This document shows positions 41,210 to 48,770 of a stretch of 55,794 nucleotides of DNA, piece by piece. The stretch lies in IMG/VR virus record IMGVR_UViG_3300034374_009302, positions 1-55,794 of that record. One strand, 5' to 3'. The stretch comes from a virus. How positions within the stretch are numbered: position 1 is the stretch's first letter; each line of letters starts with the position of its first letter. A program made the position numbers and the translations under genes. The notes below the pieces were generated by a model. The model saw only the letters and a program-made list of their open reading frames with translations, searched no databases and had not been told where the DNA came from.

Positions 41210-41653
41210 TTAACTTTCTAACTCGATGTCCCAAGCACTATATTCGTAACCAAATTTGACCGTTGTATTGTTGGCTTCACCACCTAACATCCAGTCAAAA
41301 CTACTAGATAAAAACAATCCAATAATGTCATCACTATCGTCTAATGAAATCTCTCTTTTTCTGAACTCACCATCATTAAAAAGTTCTAAATCCTTAAAGA
41401 ATCTAAATTGTATTCCTTGGAATTTATCTAACTCATGATTAAAAGAACCAATATCTGGGTCAGGTGTGTTAAATGTAAATTCTCCCTCAAAATAGAGCTC
41501 ACAAGTATGATTTTTTCCGTCGGATGGTTTCCACCAATTAAAATTTAAATTACTAATCTTAGGTTGAGTGTTTCTACCGTTTTTAGATTGGAAGACAAAC
41601 ATCTGAACCTGTATGGACCTTTTTACTCTTTCTTCAAATGTCTTCTTATCCAT
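41210..41653 (-). CDS. Unknown protein
   Basis: The 147-residue protein starts MDKKTFEERVKRSIQVQMFV and is beta-rich with aromatic clusters (NFNWWKPSDGKNHTCELYFE). It overlaps the upstream metalloprotease-like gene by 8 bases, so the two are co-translated. No family recognised. Confidence 0.65.
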   Translation of the reverse strand: MDKKTFEERVKRSIQVQMFVFQSKNGRNTQPKISNLNFNWWKPSDGKNHTCELYFEGEFTFNTPDPDIGSFNHELDKFQGIQFRFFKDLELFNDGEFRKREISLDDSDDIIGLFLSSSFDWMLGGEANNTTVKFGYEYSAWDIELES

Positions 41654-42443
41654 ATATCTTTTTGTATTCTTTGGTTAAGAAGTCGACCAACTCTTCAATG
41701 TCGTCATTTGAAAGTCCGTGAACCTCTGAATTTCTATAGAACCAATCACGGATTACCTCTTCAGGTTTTTGTCTTCTTAATTTGACAATTCTTCTAAATC
41801 CAGCAATCTCTGCCGGAACTTCGTGGGCTTGTTTGTAGTATTCCGTATCTTTTGAAGTATCGTATCCTTTTCTTTCGGGATTAAATACAAGTTCGTAATT
41901 CTGTAACATATGTTCCAGTTCGTGACGAACAGCATCATTTAAATCTGCAACTAAATCGTAATACGCCTCAGGAAACTTATTAGGGTTTTTTATAATCGCC
42001 ATTTCAATTACGTCATCATCATGAGAAATATCTGTGTCTATTAAGTAGTCGGGTTTAATAGATAAGTCTTCATTTACATTAATTTCAACAGTAAATTCAG
42101 GTAGGTCGGAAAAGATATAAACCATGTTATCTCCCACCAATTCTTCGGGTAAGTGGTAATAACCAGGACCTTTTTTAATTACATTTAAGATGTCTCTGAC
42201 CACGGTTCTAGTTACCTCATCCATATTTCTTCCTTCGGTAAGTAGACCTTCTTTTTCTATCGACTCGTAAATTTTATTTTTCATCAAATCAATAATCTCC
42301 TGAGGGTTTTGGTCCTCATAAAAAGCAGTCTTAATTCTGAAGTAAAACTTTCTAAGAAGGTGTGATGCCATTTTTGGTTTCGCCCCCAACTTAATAAGTT
42401 CTTCTCTTATACCATTAATATAATCATCGAATTCTGGTCCCAT
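41646..42443 (-). CDS. Putative HExxH metalloprotease
   Basis: With ATG at 42443 it has 265 residues. HELEH (174-178) in VRHELEHMLQNYEL is a zinc-protease motif, and HEVPAEIAGFRR about 35 residues later may supply the third ligand (Glu). The N-terminal 170 residues are helical with a beta stretch (YIFSDLPEFTVEINVNEDLS). The ATG at 42449 overlaps a second TATTTATG, so the later start is preferred. Possible roles are virion-protein processing or cleavage of host proteins. No signal peptide is present. Confidence 0.7.
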   Translation of the reverse strand: MGPEFDDYINGIREELIKLGAKPKMASHLLRKFYFRIKTAFYEDQNPQEIIDLMKNKIYESIEKEGLLTEGRNMDEVTRTVVRDILNVIKKGPGYYHLPEELVGDNMVYIFSDLPEFTVEINVNEDLSIKPDYLIDTDISHDDDVIEMAIIKNPNKFPEAYYDLVADLNDAVRHELEHMLQNYELVFNPERKGYDTSKDTEYYKQAHEVPAEIAGFRRIVKLRRQKPEEVIRDWFYRNSEVHGLSNDDIEELVDFLTKEYKKIYG

Positions 42444-42462
42444 ATTCATAAATACTGTGTAT

Positions 42463-42470
42463 TATAAATA
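42463..42470 (-). promoter_or_regulatory. Phage TATTTATA motif before the metalloprotease gene
   Basis: GATATTTATAATACACAG lies 19 bases before the ATG at 42443, directly after the stop of the upstream gene. Confidence 0.5.
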
Positions 42471-42923
42471 TCACAAAGCATTTAATCGGGTCGGTATGGA
42501 TAGTCCAAAACCAATTTCAGGAGTTTTTGAGATATTCAACATAAGTGATACGTCCACCATTCTGTTTTGTTGTGTCAACATCTTAAGGGGATGAACACGA
42601 ATTAAAAAGTCAGGATAAACCTCATATTCGTCAAAGGGTAAGAAATCTACAGAAACACCAGCACCCACATTAACACCATTATTAAAGAGGGCTAAGTTTA
42701 TCCCTAATGTTCGTGGAAAGTAGTTTTGGTATTGTGTTGAGTTATCTAACCTTCCATAGTCATATATTGTATACATTCCGAAGGGTGAGTATTCGGTGGT
42801 AAGGTTGATATTGTCAGTGCAAAGGACCACATCCTGAGTTGCAGGAATAAATCCGATGGTTGATGATTGTGAGTATCCTTTAATACCCAACAATAAAAGT
42901 AATGTTACTATTGTCCGTCTCAT
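42471..42923 (-). CDS. Exported beta-rich protein, possible small outer-membrane barrel
   Basis: The 150-residue protein has a signal peptide (MRRTIVTLLLLLGIKGYSQ, cleavage near residue 18). The mature part alternates polar and apolar residues (LGINLALFNNGVNVGAGVSV, then VDVSLMLNISKTPEIGFGLS), as in outer-membrane beta-hairpins. It may insert into or line the outer membrane, where it could alter phage receptors. A host-type box precedes it. Confidence 0.65.
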   Translation of the reverse strand: MRRTIVTLLLLLGIKGYSQSSTIGFIPATQDVVLCTDNINLTTEYSPFGMYTIYDYGRLDNSTQYQNYFPRTLGINLALFNNGVNVGAGVSVDFLPFDEYEVYPDFLIRVHPLKMLTQQNRMVDVSLMLNISKTPEIGFGLSIPTRLNAL

Positions 42924-42942
42924 AAAATTTGTCTATTATCTA

Positions 42943-42950
42943 CAAAGATA
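42943..42950 (-). promoter_or_regulatory. Host-type -7 box of the exported-protein gene
   Basis: TATCTTTG on the minus strand lies 19 bases before the ATG at 42923. The matching -33 element is not clear. Confidence 0.5.
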
Positions 42951-42964
42951 CAAAAAAAATTTAA

Positions 42965-43111
42965 ATGGGACTACTAAAAGAATATTTTTTGAATAATTTA
43001 CCTAACAACGATGATACGTTGGAAGAAATGTATTATCTTTGTCTCAAAGAAAAAGAATACGATGAGCAATTTGAAGGACATATTCAAGAAGGAACTACAA
43101 CTCAAAGGTGA
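42965..43111 (+). CDS. Possible 48-residue protein
   Basis: An open frame from ATG at 42965 (MGLLKEYFLNNLPNNDDTLE) to TGA at 43109 has phage-like composition. It overlaps the start of the next gene by 50 bases, and the promoter of that gene lies inside it. It may be a real overlapping small gene or chance. Confidence 0.4.
   Translation: MGLLKEYFLNNLPNNDDTLEEMYYLCLKEKEYDEQFEGHIQEGTTTQR
43034..43041 (+). promoter_or_regulatory. Host-type -7 box of the 43062 gene
   Basis: TATCTTTG lies 20 bases before the ATG at 43062; no clear -33 element. Confidence 0.5.
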
Positions 43112-43493
43112 TAAAGCGTTGTTGGATGCTCGCTATATGGGTATCGGACACGATGATATCTTTACAGCATACGATGAGTTGGGTATGGACCTACCAATCA
43201 AGATTATAAAAAATACTTGGTCACAGGGTTTTACGGACCACGGTTGGGGTAATGGATATGTTCGCATTGCTGAGGGTCATAAATACTACGGTAAGACTTA
43301 TGATGATATTCCTGTCAATGTTCACGGAGGATTAACTTTTGGTGACCACGTTATGGATAGTAACAAATGGTCTGACGGATACTGGGTAGGATTTGATACC
43401 GCACATTACGGAGATAACTCAGATACTTGGACCATAGATGCGGTATCGGATGAGACCATACATTTATTTAATGAAATCTACGGGTTATCCTAA
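43062..43493 (+). CDS. Conserved phage protein with HGGLTF and GFDTAH motifs
   Basis: The start at 43062 (MSNLKDIFKKELQLKGDKAL) gives 143 residues; an in-frame ATG at 43011 lies upstream of the promoter box and is rejected. VNVHGGLTFGDHV and WVGFDTAHYGDNSDTWT resemble a compact protein found in many bacteria and phages whose function I do not know. The conserved His and Asp could bind metal. Confidence 0.7.
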   Translation: MSNLKDIFKKELQLKGDKALLDARYMGIGHDDIFTAYDELGMDLPIKIIKNTWSQGFTDHGWGNGYVRIAEGHKYYGKTYDDIPVNVHGGLTFGDHVMDSNKWSDGYWVGFDTAHYGDNSDTWTIDAVSDETIHLFNEIYGLS

Positions 43494-43564
43494 TGTTAAG
43501 TTTATAACATTTCCCTTTGTTTAGCTATACCTATATGTAGTTATAGTCAAATTACTAATAACAG

Positions 43565-44569
43565 ATGAAAAAAATCATTTTAGGTATTCTCCTTACACTC
43601 TCGATTGTAAGTTGTAAAACAAATACCGAACCTCAACCTGAGGAAAAAGTCATATCGGGATTATTAACTGAAGATACTTATTGGTATTCTGACACCATCT
43701 ATGAAATGGCAGGAAGAGTTGTTGTTGATTCAGGTGTTGTTCTTAACATCGAACCAGGGACCATCATCAAAGCCCGAGACGGACAAGGTTCCCTATCAAC
43801 GGCACTCATCGTTGCTCGTGGTGGTATGATAAATGCTGAAGGTACACCACAAAATCCAATCGTATTTACATCCATCTACGACAACGGTGATAATTTAGAT
43901 GTTTCAGACCAAGGATTATGGGGTGGTATCGTTATCTTAGGAAACGCACCAATATCTGCAGATGCTACTGAAGCATTAATCGAAGGACTACCAGCAAATG
44001 AAACATTTGGATTATACGGAGGACAAAACCATCACGACAATTCAGGTGTTCTAAAATATGTTTCAATCAGACACGGTGGTACACTATTGGGTGACGGAAA
44101 CGAACTTAACGGTCTAACCTTAGGTGGTGTTGGTGACGGAACAACAATCTCAGATATTGAAGTTGTTGGGAACTTAGACGACGGTATCGAATGGTTCGGT
44201 GGAACTGTTGATTGTCAAAACTTAATCGTGTGGGGTCAAGGTGACGATGCATTCGATATTGACCAATCTTATGATGGTACCATTACTAACTTTATGGCAA
44301 TTTGTACTGCAGACTCAGACCACGCATTGGAAATTGATGGTGGTGAAGGAACAATGAATAACCCATTTAGAATGGAGTATGGAACTCTATACTCTCCTGA
44401 CACAGCTCAGGTACACTTAAGAGACGGAGCAAAAGGATATATCTCAATTGCAGGTATTTTTAATGTTGAGTCAGATGCGGGAACAGATGTTGTTGTAGAT
44501 TCTTTAGTTATCGGTGTCGATGAAATGATATTTGATTGGACTTATTCATATTCTAAAGGAGCTTACTAA
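43565..44569 (+). CDS. Surface lipoprotein with right-handed beta-helix
   Basis: The 334-residue protein has a lipoprotein signal, MKKIILGILLTLSIVSCKTN (lipobox IVSC). The mature protein has the repeating pattern of a bacteroidete beta-helix family: VVVDSGVVLNIEPGTIIKAR, GLWGGIVILGNAPIS, GVLKYVSIRHGGTLLG, LTLGGVGDGTTI, VGNLDDGIEWFGGT. Free-living Bacteroidetes encode many such surface proteins, and this copy looks host-derived. It is probably displayed on the cell and may bind glycan or mask a receptor. The upstream region has TTTG but only a poor -7 box. Confidence 0.8.
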   Translation: MKKIILGILLTLSIVSCKTNTEPQPEEKVISGLLTEDTYWYSDTIYEMAGRVVVDSGVVLNIEPGTIIKARDGQGSLSTALIVARGGMINAEGTPQNPIVFTSIYDNGDNLDVSDQGLWGGIVILGNAPISADATEALIEGLPANETFGLYGGQNHHDNSGVLKYVSIRHGGTLLGDGNELNGLTLGGVGDGTTISDIEVVGNLDDGIEWFGGTVDCQNLIVWGQGDDAFDIDQSYDGTITNFMAICTADSDHALEIDGGEGTMNNPFRMEYGTLYSPDTAQVHLRDGAKGYISIAGIFNVESDAGTDVVVDSLVIGVDEMIFDWTYSYSKGAY

Positions 44570-44593
44570 TACTTATACAAACGTAATAAACTC

Positions 44594-44622
44594 AAAGGGG
44601 GCTTTACAGTCCCCTTTTTTTA
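44594..44622 (+). terminator. Terminator after the beta-helix lipoprotein gene
   Basis: AAAGGGG and CCCCTTT form a stem around a 10-base loop with seven T following. Confidence 0.8.
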
Positions 44623-44668
44623 TTTTACAATAAACGAAAACGAGAAAACTATGAGATGGGACACATTT

Positions 44669-45259
44669 ATGAAGAAATTATTGTTTGGGGTATTACTATC
44701 CTTTGGTTCGCATTCCTTATATGGCAACACAGAAAAAACGGACACCATAAAGACTAATATTTTTGAGATTGTCTACTCAGAAACATTAGAACAACCTTTA
44801 TGGATTAGATATAAGGTTTTGTGTCCTATGGGAACCGAAAAACGTTCAGGATTAGACTTCTATACCAACGATAGTATCCATACCTCAGACGTTGAAGATT
44901 ATAAGGATAATGTTTACGACAGAGGTCACTTGGCACCTGCGGCTGCGTTTAGTTGTAATAGAGACACACTTAAACAGACCTTCACTTATTTAAACTGTGC
45001 ACTTCAACACGAAGGGTTAAACAGAGGTCCATGGAAAGACTTAGAAGAGATTGAAAGAGGGTTACCTTTATTTGTTGGTGAAGTGTGGGTGGAAATCTAT
45101 GTAAGGTTCGATGAAACCCCTAAAAAGGTAGATGGTGGTGCATCTATCCCAAAAGGATTTGACAAATTCATTTATTTTAACGATACTGTGGTTAAGTTCT
45201 CATTTCCAAATGTGGATGTAGCAGGAGAACCATGGGAAAATTTCAGAGTAATAGAATAA
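44669..45259 (+). CDS. Secreted DNA/RNA non-specific endonuclease
   Basis: With ATG at 44669 the protein has 196 residues and begins with a signal peptide (MKKLLFGVLLSFGSHSLYGN). The NUC-family active site DRGHLAPAAAF (84-94) holds the general base His87, and LNCALQHEGLNRGPWKDLE contains the metal-binding Asn (about 118). An upstream ATG (44651) would bury the signal. The enzyme is exported, so it would degrade DNA in the periplasm or outside, not phage DNA in the cytoplasm. Its stop overlaps the next start (TAATG). Confidence 0.88.
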   Translation: MKKLLFGVLLSFGSHSLYGNTEKTDTIKTNIFEIVYSETLEQPLWIRYKVLCPMGTEKRSGLDFYTNDSIHTSDVEDYKDNVYDRGHLAPAAAFSCNRDTLKQTFTYLNCALQHEGLNRGPWKDLEEIERGLPLFVGEVWVEIYVRFDETPKKVDGGASIPKGFDKFIYFNDTVVKFSFPNVDVAGEPWENFRVIE

Positions 45260-45660
45260 TGGAGTTATTAAACACACACCCGATTAAGAAATCAGATTTA
45301 GGTTTTCACGGAAACCTATTCGGAGGAAAATTATTAGCATGGTTGGATGCCAGTGCTGCGGCTTACGCCATGCAAGTTTGTGACACACCGAGAATGGTTA
45401 CAGTAAAAATTGATGAATGTGTTTTCAGTAAACCCGCAAAAGAAGGTCAACTTCTTAAGATTTATGCTGAAGTGGTTTCTTTTGGAAACACGTCCATTAC
45501 CATTTATATGGAAGCACGTTCTCACAATGTTTATTCAGGAAAACAGAACGTCATTTTGTCTACTAACATAAAATTTGTTAGAATTGATGAAGTGGGAGAC
45601 CCCGTCCCAATCTCAGAAAGGGTAAAACAAAAATATGAACATAAATTAAATTCAAAATAA
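45259..45660 (+). CDS. Hotdog-fold acyl-CoA thioesterase
   Basis: The start at 45259 (MELLNTHPIKKSDLGFHGNL) gives 133 residues. GNLFGGKLLAWLDASAAAYA with Asn19 and Asp30, then VTVKIDECVFSKPAKEGQLL, match YciA-type acyl-CoA thioesterases. It hydrolyses acyl-CoA to free acid and CoA. It is coupled to the nuclease gene by TAATG and followed by an FKBP gene, which suggests a captured host cluster. A role in lipid change during infection is possible. Confidence 0.85.
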   Translation: MELLNTHPIKKSDLGFHGNLFGGKLLAWLDASAAAYAMQVCDTPRMVTVKIDECVFSKPAKEGQLLKIYAEVVSFGNTSITIYMEARSHNVYSGKQNVILSTNIKFVRIDEVGDPVPISERVKQKYEHKLNSK

Positions 45661-45665
45661 GTAAC

Positions 45666-46094
45666 ATGGAAGTAAAACAAGGAGACCAAGTAAAGGTCAA
45701 TTACATCGGAACATTAAACGACGGAACTGAATTCGACAACTCATATAAAAGAGGAGAACCTTTGACATTCACAGCTGGTACGGGTATGATGATTGAAGGT
45801 TTTGATAACGCAGTTATGGGTATGACTGTAGGTGATAAGAAAACCGTTAACATTCCTAACGAACAAGCTTATGGACCACAAAACCCTGATGCGTTTATGC
45901 CAGTACCTAAGACTAACTTCCCACCAGACTTCAAAGCTGTTGTAGGTGAGATGGTTCAAGGTCAGACAGAAACAGGACAACCTGTGACTGCAGCAATCGT
46001 AGAAGTAACAGAAAACGACATCGTTTTGGACCTCAACCACCCACTCGCAGGTGAGGACCTAAACTTCGAAATTGAGTTAGTCGAAATCGGTTAA
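45666..46094 (+). CDS. FKBP-type peptidyl-prolyl isomerase, SlyD-like
   Basis: The 142-residue protein has the FKBP core (VKVNYIGTLNDGTEFDNSY, MIEGFDNAVMGMTVGDKKTV, QAYG) with an inserted flap (about 72-120, PDAFMPVPKTNFPPDF), as in SlyD. There is no His-rich tail. It speeds prolyl isomerisation and can act as a chaperone. It begins five bases after the thioesterase stop and is the last gene before the small RNA. Confidence 0.9.
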   Translation: MEVKQGDQVKVNYIGTLNDGTEFDNSYKRGEPLTFTAGTGMMIEGFDNAVMGMTVGDKKTVNIPNEQAYGPQNPDAFMPVPKTNFPPDFKAVVGEMVQGQTETGQPVTAAIVEVTENDIVLDLNHPLAGEDLNFEIELVEIG

Positions 46095-46111
46095 TTTGGG
46101 TAAGTAACTGA

Positions 46112-46119
46112 TATTTATT
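46112..46119 (+). promoter_or_regulatory. Phage TATTTATT motif before the small RNA
   Basis: GATATTTATTAGTG lies in the 193-base gap after the FKBP gene. No ORF follows within reach, so it would drive a non-coding transcript. Confidence 0.5.
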
Positions 46120-46125
46120 AGTGAA

Positions 46126-46258
46126 CGTTCAAAGGAAGGTATGAGACGTAGATAGACTGAAGAGTAAAGCGTTAAGGGTTGGAGCCCCGTAGGTCAATTA
46201 ACTTGTCAAAATGCCGAATTTATAAAAGACCAATACTTTAAGTGTTGGTCTTTTTTTT
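46126..46258 (+). ncRNA. Probable small non-coding RNA
   Basis: Between the motif at 46112 and a strong terminator at 46224-46259 lie about 130 bases without a usable ORF. GTTAA (about 46170) can pair with TTAAC around an inner GGG/CCC hairpin. No tRNA arms or tmRNA features are present. The 5' end is estimated. A late-expressed phage RNA is likely; its role is unknown. Confidence 0.55.
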
Positions 46259-46259
46259 T
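46224..46259 (+). terminator. Terminator of the small RNA
   Basis: AGACCAATACT and AGTGTTGGTCT form an 11-bp stem with one G-U pair and a TTA loop, followed by nine T. Confidence 0.9.
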
Positions 46260-46287
46260 ATCCTTAGTGTAAACTATAATTTCTAGT

Positions 46288-48132
46288 ATGAACATTATCG
46301 GAATACACACTGGTCATGATGCGGCACTGTCTCTAATAAAAGACGGAAGACTTCATACCGCAATTTCAATGGAGCGTCTATCGAGAATCAAAAAAGATGC
46401 TGAGGTAACAAAAGAAAACTTTGATTTATTTTTAGATAAATGTGGTATTACATTGGATGATGTGGATGCCATTACTATGGCGTATTGGGACCATGGTTTT
46501 GCTAGATTCATGAGAATCTATTCCCCTGAAAATGAAAAATATCCTCTGAGTATATTTGGTAAATACGGTATGGAGTCGGCGGTAATGAACCATTTAGAAA
46601 GTTATTGGAGACCTGACCGAATGCCACAATATGTTAGTGGTGTGGGTTATACCTTACCTGACGTATTAGACCGATTAAGACCTCCAATGATATCAACATG
46701 GTCGACTTTTAGACCATTTATAAATTTAAATGTTACCATTGAAGGTTACGACCGAGTGATACCTGGTTATTTTATTGACCACCATATTGCACATGCAGCT
46801 TCAACGTTCTTCACCTCACCCTATAAAAAGGCAACAATATTCACGGCAGACGCCTCAATGTTTAATGATACATCATGTAGTGGTTATTTTTGGGGTATAG
46901 ATAATAGGTTAAATTACTTCAGAAACCCTGGATATATGTGGGGTAACTTTTATGATGTAGCAACTGAATTCTGTGGTTTAGGACCTGGCACTTTAAAAGC
47001 TGGAACACTAATGGGTTTATCTTCATATGGAACTGTTAGTAAGAACGCAAGGGACAATTGGGAGTTTTGGACTCGACCTCAACATGAAGTTGGGACTGAA
47101 GCCATTTATTATGATGATTGGTTGTTCTTACAAATCTCAGGAAAATATCCATACATAGGTGATATTCGAGAAGAGATAGATAATAACGAACCTGGTTCTT
47201 GGCATTATACCAGAGAATACCAATATGTTTACCCTAAAGAGATGGTGGACAGCAAAGAGGTTATGGATATTGCAGCAGACATTCAATACGTAACGGAAAG
47301 GTCTTTGGTTAAATATAGTGAGGATTTATATAACGAAAGTAAGACTATCAATGATGGCAACTTATGTTTGGCTGGTGGGACGTTCTTAAATTGTAACGCA
47401 AACTATAAAATCAAAACTGAAACAAGTTTTGATAATGTTCACATATTTCCAGCTTGTGGCGATGATGGTGTCACTGTTGGTTCTTCACTTTTTGCACTCC
47501 ATACTTTAATGGGTTATAAAAGAGAAGTTTATCAACCAAAAGATTTAATGTATTTAGGTTTTGAATACGACCATCAACCTGAAAGTCCATATAAATCAAT
47601 GGATTTAGATTTAAGATTTGTTGCTGAACAAATTGCTGAAGGTAAGATTGTTTGTTGGTTCCAGGGTCGTTCAGAGTTTGGTCCACGAGCATTAGGTAGT
47701 CGTTCATTCATCAGTGACCCTCGCAGGGTGGAGATGAAAGATATTCTTAATTCACGAGTCAAGTTTAGAGAGTGGTTTAGACCGTTCGCACCTGTAGTAT
47801 TAAAAGAACATAAGGAAGAATGGTTCGATATGGATTTTGATAGTCCGTTTATGTTACACACCGTTCCATGTAAAAGGCCAACTGAAATTCCTTCTGCCGT
47901 TCATATTGACAACACATCAAGGGTTCAGACAATTGATAAGTCTGACAATGAAAGATTCTACGATTTGATTTATAATTTCTATGAACTTACAGGTGTACCC
48001 GTAGTTATGAACACCTCATTAAACATTAAAGGACAACCGATTGTGGAAACACCTGAGGATGTGATGGAACTATTTGTGGAGTCCGATGTCGATGTGTTAG
48101 TAATAAACGATAAAGTATATTTGAAGGAGTAA
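46288..48132 (+). CDS. Carbamoyltransferase (NodU/TobZ family), copy 1
   Basis: The 614-residue protein begins MNIIGIHTGHDAALSLIKDG and has the metal/substrate motif IDHHIAHAAS (163-172), LCLAGGTFLNCNANYKI, WFQGRSEFGPRALGSRSF and NTSLNIKGQPIVETPED. This family transfers carbamoyl from carbamoyl phosphate, via carbamoyl-AMP, to a hydroxyl group. Phage-encoded members have been reported to carbamoylate 5-hydroxymethylcytosine in DNA; sugar or lipid targets are also known in the family. A second copy lies 1.2 kb downstream. No cytosine hydroxymethylase was seen in the window, so the acceptor is open. Confidence 0.9.
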   Translation: MNIIGIHTGHDAALSLIKDGRLHTAISMERLSRIKKDAEVTKENFDLFLDKCGITLDDVDAITMAYWDHGFARFMRIYSPENEKYPLSIFGKYGMESAVMNHLESYWRPDRMPQYVSGVGYTLPDVLDRLRPPMISTWSTFRPFINLNVTIEGYDRVIPGYFIDHHIAHAASTFFTSPYKKATIFTADASMFNDTSCSGYFWGIDNRLNYFRNPGYMWGNFYDVATEFCGLGPGTLKAGTLMGLSSYGTVSKNARDNWEFWTRPQHEVGTEAIYYDDWLFLQISGKYPYIGDIREEIDNNEPGSWHYTREYQYVYPKEMVDSKEVMDIAADIQYVTERSLVKYSEDLYNESKTINDGNLCLAGGTFLNCNANYKIKTETSFDNVHIFPACGDDGVTVGSSLFALHTLMGYKREVYQPKDLMYLGFEYDHQPESPYKSMDLDLRFVAEQIAEGKIVCWFQGRSEFGPRALGSRSFISDPRRVEMKDILNSRVKFREWFRPFAPVVLKEHKEEWFDMDFDSPFMLHTVPCKRPTEIPSAVHIDNTSRVQTIDKSDNERFYDLIYNFYELTGVPVVMNTSLNIKGQPIVETPEDVMELFVESDVDVLVINDKVYLKE

Positions 48133-48151
48133 GATTAATTTCATATCTTTG
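48120..48151 (+). promoter_or_regulatory. Host-type promoter of the 48176 gene
   Basis: TTTG (48120-48123), 20 bases, then TATCTTTG (48144-48151). The -33 element lies inside the carbamoyltransferase end. Confidence 0.75.
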
Positions 48152-48175
48152 TAGAGAACTTAAAAATTAGAAGTC

Positions 48176-48673
48176 ATGGGAACAAATTATTACAGGATTC
48201 CAAAAGTTGATGAGATTAACTCTCGTTACCAAAAACTTACTCGACGTCTACAAGAGATGGATATGTGGAACCCTTCACTTATTGAAGATGGTTACCGTTT
48301 TATTGAAAACCCTGAAGATGAGTGGTCAAGACTCAGTCCGTGGGATGAATTTACTGAGGGGACAAGTGTTCACTTAGGAAAACGAAGTATGGGTTGGAAG
48401 TTTTGTTGGAATTTCAACAACAACAAATACTACAGTAATAAAGAAGAACTTTTAGATTTCATCAGAAAGGGAAGAGTGGTGGATGAGTATGGGTTACCGA
48501 TGAAGGTTGAAGAGTTCATTGAGATGTCACTAAGTTGGGGTCAACCTGACGGTATGGTGGCAGATAAAGAATACTTCGATAAACACGAACGTTTATCTTG
48601 GTTTAACAGTGAAGACCACTATGACAAAGAAATTGACGGACTCAGAGTCTCAAGCTCAACAGAATTCTCCTAA
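48176..48673 (+). CDS. MGTNYY-family phage protein
   Basis: The 165-residue protein starts MGTNYYRIPKVDEINSRYQK and has VHLGKRSMGWKFCWNF and GRVVDEYGLPMKVEEF, the layout of a common phage family that begins MGTNYY. Members often have a Cys zinc site, which is missing here. Function unknown. It overlaps the next small gene by 53 bases. Confidence 0.7.
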   Translation: MGTNYYRIPKVDEINSRYQKLTRRLQEMDMWNPSLIEDGYRFIENPEDEWSRLSPWDEFTEGTSVHLGKRSMGWKFCWNFNNNKYYSNKEELLDFIRKGRVVDEYGLPMKVEEFIEMSLSWGQPDGMVADKEYFDKHERLSWFNSEDHYDKEIDGLRVSSSTEFS

Positions 48674-48770
48674 GAAAAGAAAAAAATGGACTGGTTCATT
48701 CCACAACACATCTGACATTGGTTATGATGATGAGTGGTATAATGATGATGATTTAAATAAAGATAAATGA
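48621..48770 (+). CDS. Small 49-residue protein, overlapping both neighbours
   Basis: The frame starts at 48621 (MTKKLTDSESQAQQNSPKKR), overlaps the MGTNYY gene by 53 bases and ends in ATGA with the glucosaminidase start at 48767. It has a basic centre (PKKRKKW) and an acidic end (GYDDEWYNDDDLN). The tight overlap with the downstream start supports a real, translated gene. Confidence 0.6.
   Translation: MTKKLTDSESQAQQNSPKKRKKWTGSFHNTSDIGYDDEWYNDDDLNKDK

Noticed and set aside
46126-46258. tRNA gene in the gap after FKBP
   Set aside because: GGGTTGGAGCCCC resembles a T arm at first sight, but there is no TTCGA loop, acceptor stem or anticodon arm.
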